A stretch of DNA of 64,000 nt, from NCBI RefSeq assembly GCF_900496995.4, contig NC_044024.1, forward strand, positions 17,238,698 to 17,302,697. The letters run 5' to 3'. Below are positions 1-12,100 of this stretch, piece after piece. Both the position numbers and the translations under genes were made by a program. The notes under the pieces were generated by a model, which had not been told where the DNA came from, searched no databases, and worked only from the letters and a program-made list of their open reading frames with translations. This DNA is from Aquila chrysaetos chrysaetos (lineage: Eukaryota; Chordata; Aves; Accipitriformes; Accipitridae). Numbering within the stretch: the first letter of the stretch is position 1; every line of letters starts with the position of its first letter.

Positions 1-1453
1 GGAATTTGGTGACAAACACAAACTGTCAGGGTGCCTTTGCATAACGTAACTCAACGCCCTTCCCAAGTCCAGGAATTCATTAATTCCTTGAGTAGACTGA
101 GTCTTAGAAAAGCGTAAGCGATGCTGACATTCCCGGAGCATAAATAGCATGGGAGATGTCAAGGCGACGTGAACAACAGGCTCCACCCATCTGCATCAGC
201 CTGCAGGACCTGCTCTGAAGCACGAGGTTCAACTCAGGCTGACAGAGCGTAGGCTAAGTGCGGAGAGTTTGAAGCCAGCCTGTCACCTCTCTCAACACCT
301 TCCCTTCTATACTTCTCTTTAAAAAAGATCAGGCCTAAATGCAGGAATTACTGGGACAAGCAGGAAAACCAATGCTAAACCGAAGAGGCCCAACACGGTC
401 TGTAACGATGTTCCACACTAATGGCTGTAAAGGGGCTTTCTTCAGTGACAGAAGAGCTTGTCCACAGAGAAGTATAAACCTCCCCGACACCACCAATGTG
501 TGGCAAATAAATCAAACCGCAATAAGACAAGAACAAGCCTCCACCTAGTTATCTGGACTGGCTTTAAGCCTCCAACTTGGAGGCTCCAAACCTAAGCACC
601 CAGCACTCCACAGCTGTTACACCAGCAGCCTCTTGCTGGGGGCCTGCAGTTACACTCCACCTGCTAAGGCACCTAATTTGGCTGCAGCTCAGTCCTTTTT
701 GTGCTTCTTTTTGAGCATGTCTCAGACATGCACAGGAACAGACCAGGACTTGCCTTCCAGCTCGTGTTAGACCTCTGCTCATGCCAGGAGGGTCATGATG
801 TACTTTCCCCTTATGCTTCTGCAGGAGGTTATACATCTACTGGCAAGAAGGCTGGTCTTCTCTAAATTAAGCCATCTGAAGCTACAAGACTGTCCTTTCC
901 CATTTTCATCTGTTGATAACAAAAAAGAAGAAATGGATGTGCTAACTGCTTTGATGTGCAAGCTCCCCTGGCAAGCTGCCACAGCTATTGCTAATGTGTT
1001 TCTCCTCATTCAAGGACTCCGAATCGTTAAAACACTTCTGCAAGTGAACTTTATGACCACAAGTTCACGTGAACAGTATTTCAAGACCTGGTCTCTCAAT
1101 AGTTATTGGCACCTATGGTCCTTCCTTGCCTTACTTCTGCCCAGGGTTAATGTGATGTATGCAAACAAAGAAGTTCTAAGGTTGCTTTGACTGACATAAG
1201 ATCTATTTATCTGTCTCACCGTCAGCTCAAAAGCATGTTATTACCTAAGCTCAGAGGAAGCTGCCACTTGGACGGGATTTTTGCATGGGAATGAGCAGCA
1301 GGTGCAAAATAATAATAAAACAAATAAATCAAATGGCAATGAAGTAGCTGAGCATAATATTCAGGACAAGATCACCCTTTATAACATTGCAGCATTACAA
1401 GGGACTTTGTAGGCAATAAGTTTTCTAGACCTACCTAGGAGTTCTATACTTAC
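1..1453 (-). other. TMEM255A: TMEM255A intron 2 (part)
   Basis: Intron sequence on the left edge. Short open frames on both strands show no similarity I recognise, and none matches the next expected TMEM255A exon. No repeat was identified. Confidence 0.75.
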
Positions 1454-1596
1454 AATAACCCCTGGGTAATAACCTCCAACAGTCACATTTTGGGTTCTTG
1501 TTGTAGCAGCTAGGCCCACCGTTAGAATTAATACTGACACAATGAGGAGAGTCACAGTTACGTAGAGGGAATTTCTTTTTCTTCTATTGAACGACC
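1454..1596 (-). CDS. TMEM255A: TMEM255A exon 2, first membrane segment
   Basis: The exon begins after a TTTAG acceptor (AG at 1598-1597) and ends at a GTAAG donor (GT at 1453-1452). It is 143 bases: two bases completing the split Gly codon and 47 codons, phase 0 at the end. It encodes the basic flank RRKRN, a hydrophobic segment (YVTVTLLIVSVLILTVGL) and the start of the first outer loop with an N-glycosylation sequon in TQNVT. Confidence 0.96.
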
Positions 1597-4500
1597 CTAA
1601 AAACACACATACACAACAGAATTTGCTGATTCCATATGGGGACAGTCACGGTACCGCAAATTTCTCCTCCCACCGCCAACGACATCGTGGTGAATTTTCT
1701 TCTAACTTGAGAATATTTTTGGGTTTGGCTGTCACTTTTCACCTTCACTAACATGCTTTATCAAGCATTACTAGGGGCATCTGAATTCACATTTACTTAT
1801 CATTGCTCTGACGTAGATGAAAAGAGCCTTAAGAACTGTAACTTTGCAAAGCTCATTTGGATACGTCGGAGGCTCCCAGGCCCTCTGCCCTGGGGCAATT
1901 GAGCTAATGAGAAATATTAGCATTAGGCATTTATGTATTTTCTGATCTGTCTACTTACATCGAGCTAAATAACCACAGTGTATGCCACTTGTTTTGAGGG
2001 GGGAAACCTTGGCTGTAATCATACCATAAGGCATGCACAATTTTCTATGTAAATGAGACATCACCAGTAACAGCCACTTCTCCTCCTCCTGTAGTATCAT
2101 CCTCTACTTTCAGCAAGGACTAGGTATTTTTAGATGCCTGAATAATGAATTTGTGGATTAGTAAAACTCATCTACAGCTGCCTGATTATGGTTTTTTTTC
2201 TTTTATATATTTATAGATCTCCCAAATGAGCATAAATATAAAATAGTGTTTCCATCAGCCAAAAGGAAAGCTGGCTGCGACGTTACACTCAGCAACATCT
2301 TTAGGCATGTTTGTTCAGCCCGTGCTCTGCCATCTTTACATCACTTTGTGGAACAATCCTTTTGATTATATTTCATACATTATGTAGACATAACCCAGCA
2401 CCCATGAGAGGGGCTGGTAGGATAATGGACTGTAACGGTCCCCTGCCGCGCTCCCTGGGGGCTGCTGGGGCAACCCTGAATCCCATCCCCACAGCCTGGG
2501 GCTCTCCAATGCACCCCAGGAGCAGGCAAAGGTAATTCCCACCCCAGAGGCTCCCAAGTGACGTGCATGCTACCTGCACTTCTCAGAGTGTTTCAGAGAA
2601 GGGCAGGGACACGTCCCAAGAGCAAGGAGCTGCTTCCACCATTGCTGAGTGTATTCCCTAAAGCAAACCATGTTGGGAATCCCCATCTGAGGTGTTCAGG
2701 GGCTCTCTGACAGCCCATACATGGCAAGAGAAAACACCTGCAGAAAGGCCGGGAGGAAAGACTCAGCCAAGCCAAGCACAACCTCCTTGTCCAAATTTTC
2801 CAGAGGGAGGAGCGCACCAGGCCTCACTGGGCAGCTTTCTGTCTTGAAGGTGTACGCCCCAGGTGCCCACGGGCCCTTCTTGAGGGTCTGCACATACTTG
2901 CAGCACAGCTAGAGAGATCTTTTCACCCTAACAGCTGTACCGATGAAGCTGTACGGACACACACTGGTACAAATTATCTTCCTTCCTCCGCAGGGACAGC
3001 TCTCCCCGGGGAAAAGCACAGCAGCTCCTGGCTGCTCCTCCACACCCACTCCCACCGGAGCCACCCAGCTGTGCTGCTGGCAGGAGCGCTCCCTCTCCGT
3101 GCCGGTCCACGCTCTGGGCTGGCACGGCTGCCACGGGCATGGGGCTGGATCATTTCACCCACACCAACCAGGTGAGCTTGAAATCACAGACAAGTCCTGA
3201 ACTTGGGGCCTAAAAGCCCAACACAAGGAAATGAAAGGCAAGAGAGGTTTATAAAGAAAAGCAGCATCCTTTCTGACGGATCAGTGTCTCTGGAAGGAAA
3301 GCGCTCCACCAACAAACCTTCTGCTCATGTCCCGGAGCACAGCTGTGACCACACCACTGGGACATCACCGGGTCTAACAGCAAGGACCTTAACAGTTAGT
3401 CCTTAGCTGGAATGAATAGCTACAGTTACTAATTTCAGACAAAATAAAATTAAATAACTGCTAGAGAACCCTAAGATCCAGGCTGGATCTTTTATCAGTG
3501 ATCCTTAGTTTTTCATGCCATTTTTAATAGGATGGAGATAAAGGTACCCAACTGTTTGCTGCAGGTTGCATTTGGGGTTAATATTTTTATTCTCCTAAAT
3601 CTGCCAAACAAGTTAATAATATAAAATCTAGACTTTTAAAGCATTCAAAATTCATCAAGATATCCAGCCATTCTGTATGTATTGCCTCCCAAATACTGGG
3701 AGCTTGTGCCATGCTCCAGTTCCAATGTAATAATTTAAATGCAAGTGTCACATAAATGTCTTAAAATTCCAAAGTACTGGGACCAAAGGTTTAGCTGAAC
3801 AAAACTTTAGAAACAGGAGAAAAAATTGCTACTTCTTACATCTATTAGTTCTGAAAGGAGGGAAAGAATGAACCTGTCTTGCTTACACACATGGTAGATT
3901 ACCAAACTTCTGATTACTGCTGCAGTCTGGCTGGCAAATGAGCAGAAGATAAGTAAAACCAGCCGTATGTTCCTTACGCTGTTTAAACTCTTTATGGTTA
4001 GGCTGTGTGGGTGCGCAGATGTTTGCGTGCCATGCAAAACCACCCTGCAGAGCACATCTGAGGGAGCGTCGTGGGTACACGAGCATGACATTTAGGGTAC
4101 ACGAGCATGACATTTACCCACACAAACTGGTATTCCGGCATTTCCATCAGAGGTGCTTCAAAAAGTTACAATGAAAAGACCTGCAAAATGTGCTACTTTG
4201 TTCAAAACCAGAGTATTCTGTAATAGCATTTCTGGAGGAAAACAGTCTAAAAGCAGCAGCTTGAGACATTGTTTATGGATTCTGAACTTGTTTCAGAACC
4301 ACCATGTTTTCTACTCTTACATTTCTACGTTGTTTCCCAGCTCACAACTGGCACACATCAACATGCAACACAGAAGTGAAATGAAAGGTTTCCAACTGGA
4401 AAATTTCTGAAAGCGGTTCAATATTCCTCATAAGATTAAAACAAACAAACAACAAACCAAAAAAAACCCCAAAAAATACTTCTATTCCAAGTCCTGACAA

Positions 4501-6140
4501 AACCAACCATAATCCTTTAACTTGATACTGGAGAGAGAGATGCGAAATTGAAGAGATAATGTGATTACATCCACTTCAGCTCTGTACTGGGACACTAATT
4601 CCATTTTTTCTTTCTCTGAAAACATGTTTTGTTACGTGTATATTGAGAAAGTGGTTTTGTACTTCCGTAAGGATGCCTGCAGCAGCTTCAGCATACATGG
4701 ACGCATACTCGGTATCTCCACTGATAGCTGCTGAAGGGCTGCCCTGGCAAAATCCTCTCTCTCAACATTAATTTTTGCTGAAAGTACTCCCCATTAGATC
4801 ATTTTCCTCTTTGCTACTGAGCAAAAGCTTTACACACAGAAGTGGAGCTACGACAGCTTTGCTATCTCTGCTTTTGAGAGACAGGAATAGCCTTTTCTCT
4901 GTGATTTATCCAAATTAGAGACCTCCAAACTTGCAGTGCTTACCTCGATGTGAGTATACAAGGTGGTTTGAAACACTGTGCTTAACTCTGTGAGCAAGAT
5001 GTAAAGAAATCACTGCTACCTATAGTCTGGCTATTTCGTTTGCTAAAATGGCACTCAGAAGGTGGACAGGCTTCAGAAAGATCATTTTTATTTTAAGCCT
5101 CAGAAGCATCTTCTTATTATGGTTGCCATATAAAAGCCCACTATAAAAACAAGGTTGTAGCAGGTTTTTCCGGATCACTTTGGAAGTTTGCAATAATACG
5201 TATCTTCGTACTGTCCCTGATTTAAGTTTTTTCCTGATTATTGGAAGAAAATAGACAAGATGGCACAGAAACAGCACCGACTTCTCCATCTTGTTCTCTG
5301 GGGGGGAAAAGCCCCAAGCAAAGAATAAATGCAAAGTAATCCAAGGAAGCCAGCTTTAACTTCCACCCCAGGAGAACCGGGGGGGGCAAACGGCACCGAG
5401 CCATTCTCCTTCCCAGCCCTTCTCCTTCTGTGCCACTTCTCTGCTAAAAAAGCATTCGTGTGCGAGCTGTGACCCAAACCGCACTCGAATTAAGGGCCCT
5501 GCTGGCAGGCCCACGGGACGTGGGGGTTTTGGAGGGAGTGGGGGGGTTGGAGGGAGCGGGGGTCCTGCAGGCGTCTGGGTGACTCGCCTCCTGCTTGGAT
5601 GGCTGGGGAAATTGCAATTAGCGGCCGGTGCGGAGCGGTACGAGGGAGTCTCTGACCTAATTAGGGAGGTGCAGGAGCGGTGCGAGGGGAGCGGGCACGC
5701 ACTCCCGCCCCCGGGGCAGAAGGATGCTGCGCGACCCGGGGGCTGCGTTGGGGCCGGGGGCTGCCTCCGCCCCACTGAGGAGGGGGGGGGGGGGGGGCGG
5801 GCTGAGGTGTTTTTGGGGGGTTTCTCTGCCGCAGCCCCACACCAGGGCGGCGCGACCCCGGGGGCTCCGGGGAGGACAAGAGGGACCGCCTGAACCGCGG
5901 CGGGGCGGGCAAGGGGAGCGCGGGTCCGGGGTCGAGGGAGCGGGGGGAAGGTCCGGCCCCGGGGGTCGGCGGGGACCCACCGCCCAAAATGGCCGCGCGC
6001 CCCCGTCCCCCGCGCGTACACCCCGTAGCGCATCCTCCCGCGGCCGGCGGCTTGTCCCCACCACCCCACCCGCGACACTTACCCACGGAGTCGGGCAGGG
6101 GGACGCCGCCCGGGCGCTGCTGAGTCAGGGACTGCCGCAT
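1454..6140 (-). CDS. TMEM255A: TMEM255A, 5' part of the coding region (two exons, continues off the left edge)
   Basis: Two coding exons on the minus strand (6140-6083 and 1596-1454) join in frame to give 67 residues that match the start of TMEM255A (FAM70A), a four-pass membrane protein whose function is poorly known. The protein begins MRQSLTQQRP and continues into a basic stretch (FNRRKRNSLYV), a first membrane segment (about residues 31-52) and the family motif TRTQNVTVGGYYPGVI. Intron phases agree: exon 1 ends one base into a Gly codon and exon 2 supplies the other two. The paralogue TMEM255B is less likely because the neighbours are ATP1B4, LAMP2 and CUL4B. The remaining exons, with the other membrane segments and the Pro-rich tail, are outside the window. 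I found no further exon between 1 and 1453. Confidence 0.95.
1597..6082 (-). other. TMEM255A: TMEM255A intron 1
   Basis: A 4.5-kb intron. It is AT-rich in the middle, GC-rich at about 2.4-3.2 kb and again from 5.4 kb towards the promoter. It holds a 22-bp tandem duplication (4073-4116) and long G tracts near 5.78 kb. No other gene was recognised. Confidence 0.8.
4073..4116. repeat. Tandem duplication, two copies of 22 bp
   Basis: Two identical, adjacent copies (4073-4094 and 4095-4116), each containing ACACGAGCATGACATTTA. The perfect identity suggests a recent slippage or duplication event inside TMEM255A intron 1. Confidence 0.9.
6083..6140 (-). CDS. TMEM255A: TMEM255A exon 1 (coding part)
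   Basis: Nineteen codons plus one base, starting at the ATG read from 6140 down to 6138 and ending at a GTAAG donor (GT at 6082-6081). The residues MRQSLTQQRP and PLPDSV match the known TMEM255A N-terminus. The exon lies in a CpG-rich stretch, as expected for a first exon. Confidence 0.93.
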
Positions 6141-6260
6141 GCTGCTGCTGCCGCCGCCGCCGCTCCCCGCCGCAGCCCGCCGGGCCACGGCGGCGGACAG
6201 AGCCCCGGCAGCGGCTCCGCCGCGCCTGCGCGTTGGGGCGGGAGCGGCGGGAGCTGCGGG

Positions 6261-6315
6261 GCCGGACCGGACCGGACCGAACCGAACCGAACCGGACCGA
6301 ACCGGACCGAACCGC
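6261..6315. repeat. Pentamer tandem repeat (ACCGG/ACCGA)n
   Basis: Eleven consecutive 5-bp units, mostly ACCGG or ACCGA, lie about 120-175 bp upstream of the TMEM255A start codon on the minus strand. Every unit carries a CpG. This is seen directly; any regulatory role is a guess. Confidence 0.92.
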
Positions 6316-6515
6316 CCGGCGGAGGGGCCAGGGGAGGGTCCGCGGCGGCGCCTGCGAGTCTCACCGGGAAGGACTCTGGATACGTGCCGTTCTTTCCCAA
6401 AAAACGACTGCCTTACCCCCCTCCCCGCGCCGTAACGGGGGTCCGGGGGGAGCGTAGCTGGTGCCGTTCTGCTGGAAAGCGGCGGAGCGGTTGAGCCCTC
6501 GAGGGTGGGTTTGGG

Positions 6516-9062
6516 GAGGGGAGGGAGAGAGGTCTGGCCCCATCTCCAGCAAGTTCCCGGCGTTGGACATTCCCCCCCCCCCCCCCCAGCAGCCTCGCTG
6601 GTGTTGGGTCTCCCCTGCCCTCTCCCCATCTTTCCCCAGCCCCTTTGCACCCCAGCAGCTCCCACCCCACCGCCAGCCCCGCTGCTCCAGGCTGTTCTTT
6701 ACCAAACATCTCCCTGGCACCTCTCTGGTCCCCTCCCCGCCATCCTCCCCACCTGCCTCCTCCCTGCGGTGCTGAGCCCCAGAGCGGTGCTGAGCCCCAG
6801 AGCGGTGCTGGTGGCACTCCCGGGCAGCCACCCCACCGTGGCCACTGGCCCGGTTTTTTACTTCTCGGTGCTCTGGGATCTCTGCTCCGGTGGCAATGCC
6901 TGTTGCTGCCCGTGCCCCTTTCCATGGAGGCAGCATTCCCGGGAGACCCTGCAAGCCCCCCGCATCTCTGGCCAAGGAGCCGGGACAGGTCCTCAACCTC
7001 GGTTTTCCCTATCGTGTCTGTAAAATGGGGATAAAAGCATCTTCCCACCAGGCTTCATAACTGCTTGTAAATCCCTTTAATGCCCTGGGCTGAGAGGTGC
7101 TAAGTGCAAATCATGTAGTTATTTCAAGCCAAAGCATATTTCATCAAGTTAAAAGAAACTAATCCTATCTCTGCTTCAAAAGACCCCACACTTTCATTGG
7201 GTAAGAGCCTAATTACCAGCTTCTCCCGGGAGAAAAGAGAAAGCATACACTGACAGCGGTGCAAGAGGCAAGCTACAAATGGCCAGATCAATTAATGGCA
7301 AAGAACGCATCGCCTCCAGAGAAAACAGCGGTTATTTACCTTGGATGAACTAGAGGAGCCCAGCGCTCACTGCCTGTGCCCCACTCCGTGCCAGTGATGG
7401 AGGGGATGGGTCTCGGCTTCATCCTCCGCCCCGAGCCAGGGCCGGGCTGAGGGGCAGCACAACCGCTGCGATGGGGTGCGTGTGCCCCCAGGGAGCCGCC
7501 GGTGCCCCACAATGGCCCAGGCCAGGGATGTTAAATCCCTGCGCCCCATCGCGGGTCCTGACCGTCGGCCCCGAGGCCTCGGCCCGGCCAAGAAGAGCCA
7601 GCCGCGAGCACGGCTGCCTGCATGCCCTAACGCTGGCATGCCTGGCTGCGGGCAGGCACCGGTTCCGAGCCAGCCCTGCCTGTGTACCCGGCAGCAGGCG
7701 TGCGGCAGCCCCGGCCAACTCGACGCAGACCGGGGCAGCTGCCAGACCTCTTTCTTTCCCGCTGCGCCCATTTATTAGCACAGTCGGTGAGCGGCTTTCA
7801 GCCAGGCTCAGGAGAGGAAAGGGAGAAATGGTGCTTTGCCTGCTTGGACAGTGCGGTGTAGACCTGTGGGAGCCCGGGACAGATGTCCGGGCAAAGCCTC
7901 AGCCTGCGGCAAGGCAGCCTTTCCCCACTGTTGAACGGGGCCTGGCTCTCCCGCGAAGGGAAGGGTCGCCGGCCCCACTGGAAACGTGCTGAGGAAACGA
8001 GCCGGTGGATGGTGCCGAGTTCCTGCTGAGACAGACGGTGTAAAACAAGTCCCGCTGTTGCTGGAGAGCTGCATGTGGGCACAGCCAGGGACGGGCAGCC
8101 CTCGCACGCTGCCATCACGCCGCTGGAGCCGTTCCAGGCGCTGCTGCACGTGCAGGGTTTTGGGGAAGCTGGCCCGACACCAGTGTCCCGTCCCCCCCAC
8201 TGCCCTCCAGCGCTCCCACCACACCGGCCCCTCGCAGCTGTGGGACTCAGGCACACACACACCCCGCTACCCCGTGCCCCTAATGCACCATCTTGTGCCC
8301 ATAATTCACTGGGGGGGGGGAAATCTGATATTCCCCAGCCCCAGTCTGCAGGGTTTCACAGCAAGGTGTCCCTCTGGATTTTGTCTCGGTGGCTGTGGCC
8401 GGCTCTTACAGCTGCGTCAGGGAAGCCGACGCTGTGCGCTCCTAGCTGCTGTCTCAATTCGAAGGGATAAATATAGACCTGCCCCTCGCGCTACCCCTTC
8501 ACTGCAAAAGAGGTTTTGCAAGCATTAACCGTGGCCCCGCCGTGACTGACAAGCACATATTGACGGACACATGCGGCCATCGAGAGCCCTAGAGATTTGC
8601 TAATGTTTATTAACAGCTCCACGGTCTCACTGGGGCAGAGAGCTTGGCTTCCCCATTTAGGGCGCTGGCTGGCATTGATGGGGACTTGGGCGCGGGGCAG
8701 GATGCTGCGAGGGTGCTGCAAAGGGCACCAGATGCCGGGGGGGCTCGGGATGGGATCCTGTTGCGTTAAGCTCACCCCTCTTAGGAAGGCAAGTTATTTT
8801 TTGATCCACTCCCGACCGCTGAAGTCCTGCGGAGTAGGGAGGGAAAGCAGCGTGGTTCACCGCAGACAGGCAAAGGTCTTGGCGCAGCTGCGCTCACTCA
8901 GCCTTTCTGGGGGCTGGGGAGCTGTGCTGGGGAGGGGGCTGTGCCTGCGCGTCCCTGAGAGCCGGGGCGAAGTGGCACCCACGATGGGGCTGGTGCCGCT
9001 GGGCTCAGCCCCAGGCTCCTGCGGTGCTAACGCTCATGTTTCTCTGCATTTCCCACCCAGGG
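6516..9062. other. GC-rich spacer between TMEM255A and ATP1B4
   Basis: The two genes are divergent and this spacer separates their 5' ends. It contains a C tract near 6571-6588, an 18-bp unit repeated twice with a partial third copy (6766-6810), and a TATA-like GATAAATATAG at 8466. An upstream noncoding exon of ATP1B4 probably lies here but I could not place it. Confidence 0.6.
6766..6810. repeat. Tandem repeat of 18 bp, two copies plus a partial third
   Basis: The unit GCGGTGCTGAGCCCCAGA occurs at 6766-6783 and 6784-6801, followed by its first nine bases. A simple minisatellite in the GC-rich spacer. Confidence 0.85.
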
Positions 9063-9125
9063 ATGGATGGAAACGCCAGCGCTGGGGACACGGAGGGCCA
9101 GCACAGGAGCCCCCACCAGAAGGCG
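9063..9125 (+). CDS. ATP1B4: ATP1B4 exon 1 (coding), 21-residue N-terminus
   Basis: The exon starts [12 protein letters not shown] and ends at a GTGAG donor. The ATG has a strong context (G at -3 and +4). A pyrimidine-rich CAG directly before it (to 9060) looks like an acceptor, so a noncoding exon probably lies upstream. An in-frame ATG at 9036 would add nine residues if there is no such intron. No Glu-rich expansion is present. Confidence 0.75.
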
Positions 9126-12100
9126 GTGAGTCTTTTGGGGGCTGCTGGCCACCCTCCGAGAGGCAAGGTGGGGGCTGCTGCCAAGGACCTGCTTCGTGGC
9201 TGATAAATATAGCTACTTTGCTTTAGGAAATGCTGCTTTGTCCCTTAGGCAAAGTGTAAGCACTTTGTACTGAGAGAGGAAGGGGCAGCAGGGGGTCTGG
9301 CTGGTGGTCCTGGGCAGCGAGGGGGATTAGAAGAGATGGGGACACCTGGGCATGGGCCACCCTCTGCATACCTGGCTTTCAGCAGGAGGAAACTGCCGTT
9401 GAGAGCTGACCTGGTCCGGGCCGAGGATGGGGGAAAGCCCCTGGCCTCCTCCAGGACACCCACAACCATCAGTTCTGCGTGATCCCACCAGAGATGAACC
9501 TCAGCTTTGCTTCACCACCCGGAGTCACCCCAGCTTCCATGGCAGGCAGCAGCCTGGGGCTGTCCAGTGTCCCGACAGGTCCCACCGTGGCTGTAACACC
9601 CTCCCTGCCCCAGCATGCTCCTATCCCAGCTCCTGCTCCTTGTCCAGGTGCAAGGGACTGCCCCGAGACCATCTCTGGTCCTGAGCTGCAAAGATAAAAC
9701 ACCTGGGAGTGTTGCAATCCAGACTTAACCTAGCTCCCTAGCTCAGGGACCTCTGCCAGGGACCTGGCAGTGGAGTCATCCCATCTTGTCCAGCTGCCCC
9801 ACGCAGACCTCCCTGCCCATGGGGAGAGCTCGGGGCCTCCTCAGCTTTCCCACGCTGCCACAGAGCCCCCGTGGCCTCACCTACCTGGCAGGATGGGCCC
9901 CTTCACCGAGTGCTCGATAAGAAGCATGGAGCCGGGAGAGCTGCAAACTTTTCCCTCCTTGCAAAAGCCTTCTGCAGGGCGCAGCTGTGGGGTCCCCCAG
10001 GTGAGAGCCCATGGGGACCGTCCCCGTGTCCCCCCACAGCCCTAAGCATCAGTAGCAGCTTCTGGGTGAGGGCTCTGCGTAACAGCCCACGTGCTGCCCT
10101 CACTGCCTCTGAGCCGTGGCTGGTGTGATATCCAAAGGGCTTTTCCCAAAGCAGTACTAAGCATCGGTGCAGAGTCCCTCCGAGCAGTCCCCACCGCTCT
10201 GGCAATCTGAGAAAATGTTTCCAAAACAGCTGCCGGTAGCTCTTTTATTTAACAGGGAGGAGAGCAGGAGGAAGGAGAATACCTCCTCCTCCTCTTCTTC
10301 CATCACTTGCTCCTCTGCGGGTGTCCCGGCAGCGGGCAGCTCCCGCACCTCCTCTCCCATGTCCCTGCCGGCGACTCGTGCTGGGGCTGCCGCTTCCCCG
10401 CTCTGAAATCCTCCGGTTTCATCAGCCTTGCACGGTACAGGGCTGTGGCCATGCAGGAGCTGGCTCAGGAAGGGCTCCAGCCCGCGGTGCGGGACCTGGG
10501 CCAAGCGTTGCCTTTGCTGTACGGGCGGCCGTGGGCATTTTGCCGGCAGCAGCGCTCTGACGCAAAAGCGTGCTCCCAGAAGAGCCCCATCGGGGCTTTA
10601 ACTGGGTCCGATCGGGGCAATCAGTGGGATGGTGATGGTTTACAGCCGCCCTGGGGCTGACTCAGGCTCTCCAAGGCACGAATTTGGGCTTTGGAGTGGG
10701 TACTCTCCCCCGATTCTCACTGTTTTGCAGTATTTGTGTGTCTGAGCAGAGTTTAATCCCCCCCTGCTATTTGAAAGTGTTTCCAAGCCAGACTTTCAGC
10801 CAAGCTCTCAGCTGCTTCCCGGCTCCCCTGGGCGCAGATCTCTCGCTTGCCGGCCCTGGCTCCAACAGTTGCCCGCGGCCGGCGGGTTTCCATGGCCCTC
10901 AGCACAGACACGGGGTGATCATGCTGGTGCAGCTGGTGCGGGGCCACGCTTGCAGCGGGCACGGTGGCCTCAGGGAGACGTGGCCGGGGTGGGCGAGCGT
11001 GGTGGCCCTGATGCAGCCGGGAGCGGATCAGCCCTGCAGCAGCGTTTGCATTAAATCGTGGGGAGGCGATGAACCCATCCAGATCTCAGCATCAGCCCTT
11101 CTCCCCAGTGGTACCTGGCCCAGCCTTGCCCCGAGCTCAAAGTGAGGTCTGCACCTTCTCCCACCTCGCTGCCTGGTTTTGGAGGTGTAGAGCGTGCCCA
11201 GGTTGAAGGGGAGTTAGGGACGGCTGCCGTGTCTTGTCTCAAGCAACTCTTGGCCAGGCGCAGGTACAGAGAGATTTGTGTTCCCGAGCTCCAGACAAGT
11301 GAGTTTTCACCACCGAGGCAAAAAGCAAACTCTCGCCACCTGGGAGATGCTTTTCCCTGGAACTTACTGTAATTAAAAAATAACAACACAGGGATTTCTC
11401 CAAAGACTAAACACTTGCTCACACGCCAAGAAAAACAAACTGGATGACCTCTTAAATAATGCCGCCTGCTGTCATCTGTGGTAGCACAGAAAACGTGCAC
11501 TTGAGCTCAGAGATGTTGCAGAGGCGTGGGAACAACCCCGGCCCTCCCAGCTCACAGGTTTTCTTTGGTCATGTTCACGTAGGTGGTAAAAGATGAGTTT
11601 CTGTAAATGCGGGGACAAAGAGACAGTACCCGGTGTGACGGCAGTGACGTACGTGTCATGGAAAAATGGATGCTGGGATCTAAGCTATCTTGAGTCAGAA
11701 CAGCCAAAACTGCCTCTCTTTAACTCAAGAGTGATGATGGGAAAATGGAAATTTGAAACACTTCCAGCTATTAAGTGCTTTTGCATTTATTTTTGGCCAA
11801 TGAGATGTTCAGCTTGCATGTGGGGGTTGTGTCCTGTAACTCTTCCAGGAAAATAAGCATGAGGAGAAGGTCCAGGATCCTGACAGAGGGGAGGACGAGA
11901 CCAAGGCAGAGATGGGGAGCAAAACCTGGGCAGACCTGGCTGGGGAGATGAAGACGTTCCTGTGGAACCCAGAGGAGAGAACGTGCCTGGGGAGAACGGC
12001 CAAAAGCTGGGGTAGGTCCTTGCTCGAGCCCCGCTTTCGGGGATCGTTGCCTTTTCTGCTTCACAATGGATGCACTTGCCTGCGAACACCCTCGATAGCT

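Larger units (their letters stand above)
5480..6520. promoter_or_regulatory. TMEM255A: CpG-rich promoter region of TMEM255A
   Basis: This stretch surrounds TMEM255A exon 1 and is dense in CpG and G or C runs, in contrast to the AT-rich intron to its left. It looks like a CpG-island promoter without a clear TATA box. The long open frames on both strands here are a by-product of base composition, since stop codons are rare in GC-rich DNA. Confidence 0.7.

Noticed and set aside
5356-7048. Long overlapping open frames on both strands (up to 334 codons)
   Set aside because: They are rich in Pro, Gly, Arg and Ala and follow from the GC-rich promoter. Only the 58 bases of TMEM255A exon 1 match a known protein.
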